From an uncultured beta proteobacterium (GTDB taxonomy: Bacteria; Pseudomonadota; Gammaproteobacteria; Burkholderiales; Burkholderiaceae): a stretch of 5,595 bases of DNA. The notes under the pieces are model-generated. The model had not been told where the DNA came from. It was given only the letters and a program-made list of their open reading frames with translations, and searched no databases. Position numbers and translations under genes: made by a program. Positions 1 through 4,847 of this stretch are shown here, in pieces. The stretch is from the NCBI GenBank assembly GCA_903845455.1, contig CAIMXN010000218.1, positions 1 to 5,595 of the forward strand. Reading direction: 5' to 3'. Every line of letters begins with the position of its first letter. Position 1 is the first letter of the stretch.

Positions 1-270
1 ACTGCCCAAGCCAAAAACAATAGAGCGCATAGCCCTAAGCTTATGGAGATTGAATTCCAGGCCAATCGAGAACATTAAAAAAACTACGCCAAATTCAGCT
101 AAATACTTCACCGTGGCCGAATCATTTGCTAGGGCAAGAGCCTTGGGGCCAATCAAGACACCAATCGCCAAATAGCCCAAAATAGGGGGCAGCCCAAAAT
201 AGCGGAAAATAAGTACCCCGGCCACACCAGAGGCCAGCAAGATGAGAGTTAATTGAAGGACTGACGGCAT
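1..270 (-). CDS. CPA2-family (KefB/KefC-like) monovalent cation:proton antiporter, N-terminal part
   Basis: This is the first 90 codons of a membrane transporter, read from an ATG at 270 down to base 1 with no stop; the rest lies off the left edge. The protein starts MPSVLQLTL and is very hydrophobic. Residues about 5-24 form a first membrane helix. A second follows, containing LPPILGYLAIGVLIGP, the motif near the N-terminus of CPA2 sodium/potassium:proton exchangers such as KefB, KefC and YbaL. Then comes LAEFGVVFLMFSIGLEF, the usual third helix ending in GLEF. The family exchanges K+ or Na+ for H+ across the inner membrane, and KefB/KefC members carry a C-terminal RCK/TrkA-N domain, not visible here. 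No strong Shine-Dalgarno is seen; a weak GAG lies about 8 bases upstream. The gene is divergent from kdsD, as in many Burkholderiales. Family is confident; ion specificity and exact name cannot be decided from this fragment. Confidence 0.88.
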   Translation of the reverse strand, partial: MPSVLQLTLILLASGVAGVLIFRYFGLPPILGYLAIGVLIGPKALALANDSATVKYLAEFGVVFLMFSIGLEFNLHKLRAMRSIVFGLGS

Positions 271-275
271 ATACT
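270..275 (+). promoter_or_regulatory. Possible -10 element of the kdsD promoter
   Basis: TATACT differs from the sigma-70 consensus TATAAT at one position. Its last base lies so that a start site at the usual distance would be base 282, the A of the kdsD ATG. No good -35 hexamer is found 16-18 bp upstream (the sequence there is about AGTTAA), and there is no extended -10 TGn. The element overlaps the first codon of the divergent antiporter gene. It is a candidate based on one hexamer and its placement. Confidence 0.35.
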
Positions 276-281
276 TACTCG

Positions 282-1274
282 ATGATAGCTAAGACTCGTG
301 AACGAACCCTAAAGCTTGCACGCGACACCCTCACTATTGAGGCTGCTGCACTGCAAACGATGCGTGATCGCCTTGAAGGCCCCAATGCAGATGCGCTCGT
401 GCGTGCCGTTGAGATTTTGCATGATTGCAAAGGACGGATTGTGGTGTCTGGCATGGGCAAATCTGGTCATATTGCCCGCAAAATTGCTGCAACGTTTGCT
501 TCCACAGGCTCACCCGCCTTTTTTGTTCACCCTGCAGAAGCCAGTCATGGTGATTTAGGTATGGTGACACGTGAAGATGTATTTGTGGCCTTATCCAATT
601 CTGGTGAAACCGATGAATTACTCACCATTGTCCCAATCGTCAAACGCACTGGCGCAAAGCTCATTGCCCTCACAGGTGCACCTGAATCATCCCTGGCAAA
701 ACTAGCCGATGCCCATTTGGATACTAGCGTAGAAAAAGAAGCTTGCCCTCTTAACCTAGCACCCACCACTAGCACTACTGCAGCTCTAGCAATGGGTGAT
801 GCACTTGCAGTTGCACTCTTAGATGCCAGAGGTTTTCAGGCTGAAGACTTTATTCGCTCTCATCCTGGCGGCAGACTTGGTCGCAAGCAATTAAGCCATG
901 TCAGCGAAGTCATGCGCAGTATTGATGAAACCCCAAAAATTTCTATCCAAGCCTCCCTACAAGAAGCCTTACTAGAGATGACTGCTAAACGAATGGGCAT
1001 GGTAATCACACTAGATAACAACAAAAAAGTTGCAGGCATCTTTACAGACGGTGATTTACGCCGCTTACTGGAAAAGAGTACTAATCTGGATGGCGTTACT
1101 TTAAAAGAAGCCACCACCTCGACACCACGGACTATTCCACCAGAACTACTGGCCGAAGAAGCTATCGAGATGATGGAGAAACATCGCATTAATCATTTAG
1201 TGGTGACTGATGCTAACGGCACACTACTTGGTGCCCTTAATCTGCATGACTTATTTGCAGCCAAAGTTATTTAA
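282..1274 (+). CDS. kdsD: D-arabinose 5-phosphate isomerase KdsD
   Basis: The enzyme interconverts D-ribulose 5-phosphate and D-arabinose 5-phosphate, the first committed step of Kdo synthesis for the LPS inner core; it is cytoplasmic. At 330 residues it matches the family (E. coli KdsD is 328). An N-terminal SIS domain spans about residues 40-190, with SGMGKSGHIARKIAATFAST at 56-75, the SNSGE phosphosugar loop at 105-109 and EACPLNLAPT from 153. By alignment from memory with E. coli (K59, E111, E152, H193) the catalytic set is present as K60, E112, E153 and H194 (in SHPGG). Two CBS domains follow from about 208 to the end, including GIFTDGDLRR. The start is the first ATG in frame and gives the expected N-terminus; no Shine-Dalgarno precedes it. 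It heads the Kdo/Lpt gene string, 17 bp before kdsC. The API function is well supported by the following kdsC and lpt genes; a paralogue such as GutQ is less likely here. Confidence 0.96.
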   Translation: MIAKTRERTLKLARDTLTIEAAALQTMRDRLEGPNADALVRAVEILHDCKGRIVVSGMGKSGHIARKIAATFASTGSPAFFVHPAEASHGDLGMVTREDVFVALSNSGETDELLTIVPIVKRTGAKLIALTGAPESSLAKLADAHLDTSVEKEACPLNLAPTTSTTAALAMGDALAVALLDARGFQAEDFIRSHPGGRLGRKQLSHVSEVMRSIDETPKISIQASLQEALLEMTAKRMGMVITLDNNKKVAGIFTDGDLRRLLEKSTNLDGVTLKEATTSTPRTIPPELLAEEAIEMMEKHRINHLVVTDANGTLLGALNLHDLFAAKVI

Positions 1275-1291
1275 AATAGTTTATTTACTTC

Positions 1292-1864
1292 ATGCCCAGC
1301 GCTTTTAATACCCACAAGACAAATCCTCTCAGCCAATATCCACAAGCGTGGGAACGCGCTGCCAATGTCAAACTCTTGGTTCTAGATGTGGATGGAGTGC
1401 TTACGAATGGACAAGTATTGGTTGGGGCTGACGGCAAAGAATCTTTGAAAGCATTTGATATTCAAGATGGTCTCGGCATCAAGTTGCTAGAGCAATGTGG
1501 CATCCCCACCGCCATTATTACTGGTCGGAATTCTAAAATGGTGCTTGCTCGCTGCGACGAGTTGGGTATCAAACATGTCCATATGGGTGTTGATGACAAA
1601 GCAATAGTACTCGAACAGGTTTTAAAATCCTTGTCGCTGACTCATGCAGACTGCGCGGTCATGGGTGATGATTGGCCAGATCTCAAAATGATGCGTAAAG
1701 CTGGCTTTACTGTTTGCCCAGCGCAAGGGCACGCAGCGGTCAAAGAGAATGTGCACTTTGTTACAAGCCGCCGTGGCGGCAATAGTGCAGTGCGTGAACT
1801 GTGTGACCTCATACTGAAAGCACAAAACCGCTATGAAGAATTGCTGAATCAAGCACGTAGTTAA
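1292..1864 (+). CDS. kdsC: 3-deoxy-D-manno-octulosonate 8-phosphate phosphatase KdsC
   Basis: KdsC hydrolyses Kdo 8-phosphate to Kdo and phosphate, the step before activation to CMP-Kdo. It is a HAD-superfamily phosphatase of the C0 type (no large cap domain), usually tetrameric. Visible motifs are LLVLDVDGVLTNG (residues 28-40; nucleophile D32 and acid/base D34), IITGR (75-79; T77), K103 in GVDDKA, and MGDDWPDL (124-131) for Mg2+ binding. A C-terminal RRGG segment at 160-163 followed by NSAVRE matches the tail that closes the neighbouring active site in this family. Length, 190 residues, is typical (E. coli 188). The WPDL variant of the fourth motif is one I associate with betaproteobacterial KdsC. 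The ATG at 1292 lacks a Shine-Dalgarno; the 17-bp gap from kdsD is almost all A/T. The next in-frame ATG lies beyond the catalytic aspartates, so this start is secure unless a non-ATG codon is used. Confidence 0.95.
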   Translation: MPSAFNTHKTNPLSQYPQAWERAANVKLLVLDVDGVLTNGQVLVGADGKESLKAFDIQDGLGIKLLEQCGIPTAIITGRNSKMVLARCDELGIKHVHMGVDDKAIVLEQVLKSLSLTHADCAVMGDDWPDLKMMRKAGFTVCPAQGHAAVKENVHFVTSRRGGNSAVRELCDLILKAQNRYEELLNQARS

Positions 1865-1867
1865 GTC

Positions 1868-2509
1868 ATGCAATTAAATTCTCGGCAAATCAAACTCAGT
1901 TTAGGGCGTACCGTATTGCGCCTGATGCCATTAATTTTGATGGGCGCTCTCACTTTGCTTACTTTTTGGCTCGTTAAAAAAAATACTCCGCCAGAGAAAT
2001 CTCTTCTTGAACGTGTTCGCCTTCATGAGCCTGACTACACTATTCAGAATGGAACACTGTCAGCCCTAAATGAACTGGGCATTACAAAATATCGTGTACT
2101 GGGTAAAAAAGTGACTCATTACGATGATGATGCATCGATCGATATCATCATTCCTCGCATGCGTTTATTTCAAGCAAATAAAGCGCCAGTGACTGTAAAG
2201 TCAGATACTGGTCATCTTGATGGCGATCTGACGATTCTTGATCTGGTCAACAATGCTGAAATTTTCCGTCCTGCACAAGCAGCTACCGCTACTGAACCAG
2301 CAACATTGCGCATGCTCGCACAATCGTCGTACTTCAAAGTATTGATTAACGATGACATTATAAAAACAAACAAGCCGATGAAACTAGAGCAAGGCATGTC
2401 AGTCATGAATTCTACTGATGGCGGAATCTTTAACAATGTCGACCAAAGTATGGTGCTTTTGGGACAAGTGAAAGGTCGTATTGAGCGACTACCACGAGGA
2501 GCACAATAA
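1868..2509 (+). CDS. lptC: LPS export ABC transporter periplasmic protein LptC
   Basis: LptC is a bitopic inner-membrane protein that takes LPS extracted by LptB2FG and passes it to LptA in the periplasm. The protein has a short basic N-terminus, one membrane helix at about residues 17-36 ending at VKKN, then a periplasmic domain of about 175 residues. The domain holds the features expected of the LptC/YrbK family: DYTIQNGTLSALNELGITKY (55-74), then HYDDDASIDIIIPRMRLF and SDTGHLDGD, which resemble the strand-rich beta-jellyroll repeats seen in LptA, LptC and LptD. Sequence identity in this family is low, so position between kdsC and lptA is strong support. It starts 3 bp after the kdsC stop and no Shine-Dalgarno is evident, which suggests translational coupling. 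At 213 residues it is somewhat longer than E. coli LptC (191), as is common in betaproteobacteria. Confidence 0.9.
   Translation: MQLNSRQIKLSLGRTVLRLMPLILMGALTLLTFWLVKKNTPPEKSLLERVRLHEPDYTIQNGTLSALNELGITKYRVLGKKVTHYDDDASIDIIIPRMRLFQANKAPVTVKSDTGHLDGDLTILDLVNNAEIFRPAQAATATEPATLRMLAQSSYFKVLINDDIIKTNKPMKLEQGMSVMNSTDGGIFNNVDQSMVLLGQVKGRIERLPRGAQ
2494..2500 (+). promoter_or_regulatory. Ribosome binding site deciding the lptA start
   Basis: CGAGGAG within the last lptC codons is a good Shine-Dalgarno match. It sits 10 bases before the ATG at 2511 and 19 before the ATG at 2520, so it favours 2511. A longer frame from TTG at 2481 would put charged residues (SDYHEEHNK) ahead of the signal peptide and has no such site in front of it, so it was not used. 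Confidence 0.65.
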
Positions 2510-2510
2510 G

Positions 2511-3077
2511 ATGATTGCTATGCGCCCTCTTCGAAATATTGTTTTAGGTTTATTAAGCCTCAATGCTTTGATCATCACTCTAGCTCATGCTGAAAAAGCA
2601 GATCAAGATAAACCTTTGATTCTTGAAGCAGAAAAAGTTTCTGTAAACGATGTACAACAAACCTATGAACTGAATGGAAAAATTCTCTTAATTAAGGGGA
2701 CAATTGTTGTCACCGGTGAGCAAGGTAATATCAAAGTAGATCCTGAGGGCTACGAATATGTTGATATGAAAGGCACATCTGAACAAGTAGCCAGCTTCAG
2801 ACAACGACGTGAAGGGCCTGCCGACGAATTTATGCAAGGTCGCGCGACTAATGTCAGCTACAACGCTAAAACTGAATTGCTCACATTAACAGATGATGCC
2901 AGTCTTAAGCGGCTGCAGAATATGCAGATGCTTGATCAATTGCGTGGCTGGAAAATTGAGTACGATGATATTAAGCAGTACTATCGCGTATCAGCCCCAA
3001 CAGATGCAAAAGCGGATGACCTGCCCTTGGCCAGAGCCATTCTTTCACCAAGACGAAAAGCCACATTAGAGAAATGA
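2511..3077 (+). CDS. lptA: LPS transport periplasmic protein LptA
   Basis: LptA forms the periplasmic bridge along which LPS moves from LptC to LptD at the outer membrane. The product is 188 residues. Residues 1-27 look like a Sec signal peptide: basic start (MRPLR), hydrophobic core, and AHA just before a likely cleavage at 27/28. The mature part opens with KPLILEAEKVSVNDVQQTYE and continues with LNGKILLIKGTIVVTGEQG, the paired strands of an OstA/LptA domain. ADEFMQGRATNVSYNAKTEL and LTLTDDASLKR follow, the last a family hallmark (DDA near an L.R or L.Q strand). It starts 1 bp after the lptC stop, and its own stop overlaps the lptB start by 4 bp (ATGA), so the three lpt genes are probably translationally coupled. 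The C-terminus is basic (SPRRKATLEK). Identification is strong from sequence and order. Confidence 0.93.
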   Translation: MIAMRPLRNIVLGLLSLNALIITLAHAEKADQDKPLILEAEKVSVNDVQQTYELNGKILLIKGTIVVTGEQGNIKVDPEGYEYVDMKGTSEQVASFRQRREGPADEFMQGRATNVSYNAKTELLTLTDDASLKRLQNMQMLDQLRGWKIEYDDIKQYYRVSAPTDAKADDLPLARAILSPRRKATLEK

Positions 3078-3841
3078 CAGCAGATTCAGCTAAAAATAAT
3101 GGTCCTGCAACCCTCAGCGCCCATCACCTTAAAAAACGCTATGGAACCCGGACTGTTGTTCGTGACGTATCGGTTGAAGTGAAATGCGGTGAGGTAGTTG
3201 GCTTACTTGGACCTAATGGCGCAGGCAAAACCACTTCTTTCTATATGATTGTCGGCCTTGTCCCTCTCGACGGCGGCAATATTGTTCTGGATGGAACTGA
3301 TATCACCCACCTACCAATTCATGAGCGCGCGAGAATGGGTTTGTCTTATCTGCCACAAGAAGCATCTGTTTTCAGAAAACTGAATGTTGGTGAGAATATT
3401 CAAGCCGTTCTAGAATTACAAGTTCAAGATGGCAAATCTTTAAGTAAAACGGAAATTGCTCATCGCCTAGATGAACTCTTGGGCGAACTTCAAATTACCC
3501 ACCTCAGAGACAATCCTGCACTATCGCTCTCTGGTGGTGAGCGTAGACGCGTAGAAATTGCCAGGGCACTTGCCTCACAACCTAAATTTATCCTGCTAGA
3601 TGAGCCTTTTGCAGGTGTTGATCCTATCGCTGTTGGGGAAATCCAAAGAATCGTCCGTTTTTTAAGAGACCGTCAAATTGGGGTTTTGATTACCGACCAC
3701 AATGTTCGGGAAACCCTAGGTATTTGCGATCACGCATACATCATCAGCGAGGGTAGCGTTCTGGCGGAAGGCAAACCAGACCAAATTATTGAAAATGATG
3801 CTGTCCGTAGAGTCTATTTGGGCGAAAACTTCAGAATGTAA
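3074..3841 (+). CDS. lptB: LPS export ABC transporter ATP-binding protein LptB
   Basis: LptB is the cytoplasmic ATPase dimer of the LptB2FGC complex; its ATP hydrolysis powers extraction of LPS from the inner membrane. All nucleotide-binding motifs are present: Walker A GPNGAGKT (residues 46-53), Q-loop YLPQEASVF with Q95, signature LSGGERRRVEIARAL from 152, Walker B FILLDE (172-177; catalytic E177), the D-loop just after (GVD, 181-183), and the switch ITDHN with H209. YLPQEASVFRKL and DEPFAGVDPIAV are specific to LptB among ABC ATPases. Length 255 is slightly above E. coli (241), the extra being in an N-terminal tail of about 13 residues. The ATG at 3074 overlaps the lptA stop. Partners LptF and LptG are not in this window, which is normal because they are encoded elsewhere. 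The gene ends 190 bp before hpf, where relatives carry rpoN. Confidence 0.97.
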   Translation: MTADSAKNNGPATLSAHHLKKRYGTRTVVRDVSVEVKCGEVVGLLGPNGAGKTTSFYMIVGLVPLDGGNIVLDGTDITHLPIHERARMGLSYLPQEASVFRKLNVGENIQAVLELQVQDGKSLSKTEIAHRLDELLGELQITHLRDNPALSLSGGERRRVEIARALASQPKFILLDEPFAGVDPIAVGEIQRIVRFLRDRQIGVLITDHNVRETLGICDHAYIISEGSVLAEGKPDQIIENDAVRRVYLGENFRM

Positions 3842-3858
3842 GAATTCCCAATTTAAGG

Positions 3859-4029
3859 GGTATTTCTGAAATAAAGCTGTTTCCCTACTTGGATTTCAGC
3901 AAAATCGCTGATACGCTGGAGGTTCATGAAGTTCATTCCAAAAATACCAGTACCAGACAAGTTTACAAATTATGGGGCTCGCTGCGCACCCCGAGCATCA
4001 GTCTGCGCACACAAACAAAAAGGAGCTGA
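3859..4029 (+). pseudogene. rpoN: Probable decayed remnant of rpoN (sigma-54), C-terminal DNA-binding part
   Basis: The gap between lptB and hpf holds no full gene. One frame is open to a TGA at 4027-4029 and, around 3883-3930, encodes PYLDFSKIADTLEVHE. This resembles the sigma-54 segment before and within its helix-turn-helix, commonly of the form PLVLREIADELEMHESTISR followed by VTTQKY..TPRG. IADTLEVHE is nearly intact. After it the match breaks down: SKNTST (3937-3954) sits where SRVTT/SN would be, and LRTP (3982-3993) where the TPRG motif would be. The Asp/Arg-rich RpoN box (ARRTVAKYRE) is not seen. No start codon and no N-terminal or core-binding parts are present, and about 57 codons remain of an expected 450-500. 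In Burkholderiales rpoN normally lies exactly here on this strand. I read it as a large internal deletion plus drift. The chance that the short match is fortuitous is real; comparison was from memory. Confidence 0.62.
4020..4025 (+). promoter_or_regulatory. Strong ribosome binding site of hpf
   Basis: AAGGAG lies 6 bases before the ATG at 4032, the best Shine-Dalgarno in the window. It fixes the hpf start at 4032 rather than at the in-frame ATG at 3972, which would add 20 residues (MGLAAHPEHQ...) unrelated to HPF and encoded by the rpoN remnant region. Confidence 0.85.
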
Positions 4030-4031
4030 CG

Positions 4032-4355
4032 ATGAATTTGAAGATTAATAGCCGCCATGTTGAAGTGACACCTGCCATGCGTAACCACTTAGAAGCTGGT
4101 CTAGCTAAAATTCGCAAGCATTTTGATCATGTACTTGATGCTTCAGCCATTTTGATTGTTGATAATGCTAAAGAGAAAGATCTACGCCAAGGGGCAGAGA
4201 TCACGATTCACCTCAAAGGCAAGGAATTATTTGCCGAAGCACATAACGCAGACCTCTATCATGCGATGGATCAAGTTGTCGATAAGCTTGAGCGTCAAGT
4301 CGTGAAGCACAAAGAAAGACTTCAAGATCATCATCACGATAAGCACTTTGAGTAA
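4032..4355 (+). CDS. hpf: Ribosome hibernation promoting factor HPF (sigma-54 modulation protein family)
   Basis: HPF binds the 30S subunit in the decoding channel and inactivates ribosomes in stationary phase or starvation. The 107-residue product is the short form: a single S30AE/YfiA domain (about residues 1-95) with no long-form dimerisation domain. MNLKINSRHVEVTPAMRNHL is the family N-terminus; LAKIRKHFDHVLDASAILIV and the strand AEITIHLKGKELFAEAHNADLYHAMDQVVDKLERQV follow the beta-alpha-beta-beta-beta-alpha fold. Conserved basic residues of the second helix (KLERQVVKHKERLQ) are present. The C-terminus is a His-rich tail (DHHHDKHFE). The old name 'sigma-54 modulation protein' comes only from its position after rpoN, which here is a remnant. 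The start follows a strong Shine-Dalgarno. No transcription terminator hairpin separates it from ptsN. Confidence 0.95.
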   Translation: MNLKINSRHVEVTPAMRNHLEAGLAKIRKHFDHVLDASAILIVDNAKEKDLRQGAEITIHLKGKELFAEAHNADLYHAMDQVVDKLERQVVKHKERLQDHHHDKHFE

Positions 4356-4374
4356 GTAGTGACTTCAGGACACC

Positions 4375-4380
4375 TATAAT
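4375..4380 (+). promoter_or_regulatory. Possible -10 element of a ptsN promoter
   Basis: TATAAT is a perfect sigma-70 -10 hexamer in the 33-bp gap between hpf and ptsN. A start site at the normal distance would be about base 4387 (an A), two bases before the ptsN ATG. No recognisable -35 exists 16-18 bp upstream (sequence about GTAAGT, in the hpf stop region) and there is no extended -10 TGn. It could drive ptsN-hprK independently of the upstream genes, or be chance in an AT-rich gap. Confidence 0.38.
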
Positions 4381-4388
4381 CATTTGAC

Positions 4389-4847
4389 ATGACTGCCCTG
4401 ATAGATCTTTTTGCCCTCGACTGCATCGCATTAAATAATCCGGCCAAAAACCGCTCTGATGCCTTTGCAGCCGCTGGCAATCTTTTTTCTCAACACACTG
4501 GTATTGATGCGAGTGCTGTTGTTAGTTTCTTAAATGCTCGGGAAGATCTGGGATCGACTGCACTTGGTGCAGGTGTTGCAATACCACATGGTCGAGTCAA
4601 GGGTCTGAAACAGCCTATCGCTGCATTTATTAATCTTCAAGATCCGATTGATTTCGCAGCGCCAGATGGCGACCCTGTATCGCTTCTGATTTTTTTATTA
4701 GTTCCAGAAAAAGCGACTCAGCAACATCTTGAAATTCTGTCTTTAATCGCACAGCTCTTATCAGACCCAGATGCGCGCAAACGTCTAGCTACTGAAAGCA
4801 ATCCAGAAAAGGTTTGCCAGCTCTTGCAGCAATGGGGCTCACATTGA
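4389..4847 (+). CDS. ptsN: PTS IIA-like nitrogen-regulatory protein PtsN (EIIA-Ntr)
   Basis: EIIA-Ntr is the terminal phosphate acceptor of the nitrogen PTS (EI-Ntr, NPr/HPr, EIIA-Ntr), a regulatory cascade without sugar transport; in other bacteria it controls potassium transport, carbon stores and stress responses. The 152-residue protein has the PTS EIIA type 2 (mannitol/fructose) domain. LNAREDLGSTALGAGVAIPHGRVKG (48-72) holds the phospho-accepting histidine, H67 in IPHG (H73 in E. coli). PIDFAAPDGDPVSLLIFLLVPE is the matching strand pair, followed by the HLEILSLIAQLL helix. It lies 33 bp after hpf; its TGA overlaps the hprK ATG by one base (TGATG). There is no Shine-Dalgarno at normal spacing before the ATG (AGGA is 18 bases away). 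The start gives the expected short N-terminus. In most relatives rpoN lies two genes upstream, which earned the protein its Ntr name; here only a remnant of it is seen. Confidence 0.95.
   Translation: MTALIDLFALDCIALNNPAKNRSDAFAAAGNLFSQHTGIDASAVVSFLNAREDLGSTALGAGVAIPHGRVKGLKQPIAAFINLQDPIDFAAPDGDPVSLLIFLLVPEKATQQHLEILSLIAQLLSDPDARKRLATESNPEKVCQLLQQWGSH

Noticed and set aside
545..1189. Long minus-strand open frames across kdsD (and similar ones over kdsC, lptC and hpf)
   Set aside because: They are antisense shadows of well-identified genes, without recognisable protein families or ribosome sites.
1767..1780. 14-bp perfect inverted repeat GCCGCC-GT-GGCGGC inside kdsC
   Set aside because: It encodes the conserved RRGG segment of KdsC, so the symmetry is explained by coding; no U-tract follows, so it is not a terminator.
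2481..2510. Longer lptA start at TTG 2481
   Set aside because: It would place a charged stretch ahead of the signal peptide, and the good Shine-Dalgarno at 2494-2500 lies inside the extension and points to ATG 2511.
3861..3873. TATTTCTGAAATA palindrome after lptB as a terminator or operator
   Set aside because: The stem is only 5-6 A/T pairs with almost no loop and no following T-run, too weak for a terminator; a single copy gives no support as an operator.
3972..4031. 20-residue N-terminal extension of hpf from ATG 3972
   Set aside because: The extension has no likeness to HPF, has no Shine-Dalgarno, and the strong AAGGAG directly precedes ATG 4032, which gives the family N-terminus MNLKINSRH.
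4384..4389. Consensus -35 hexamer TTGACA at the ptsN start
   Set aside because: No -10-like hexamer lies 16-18 bp downstream (sequence there is a T-run in ptsN coding), and it would start transcription inside the gene.
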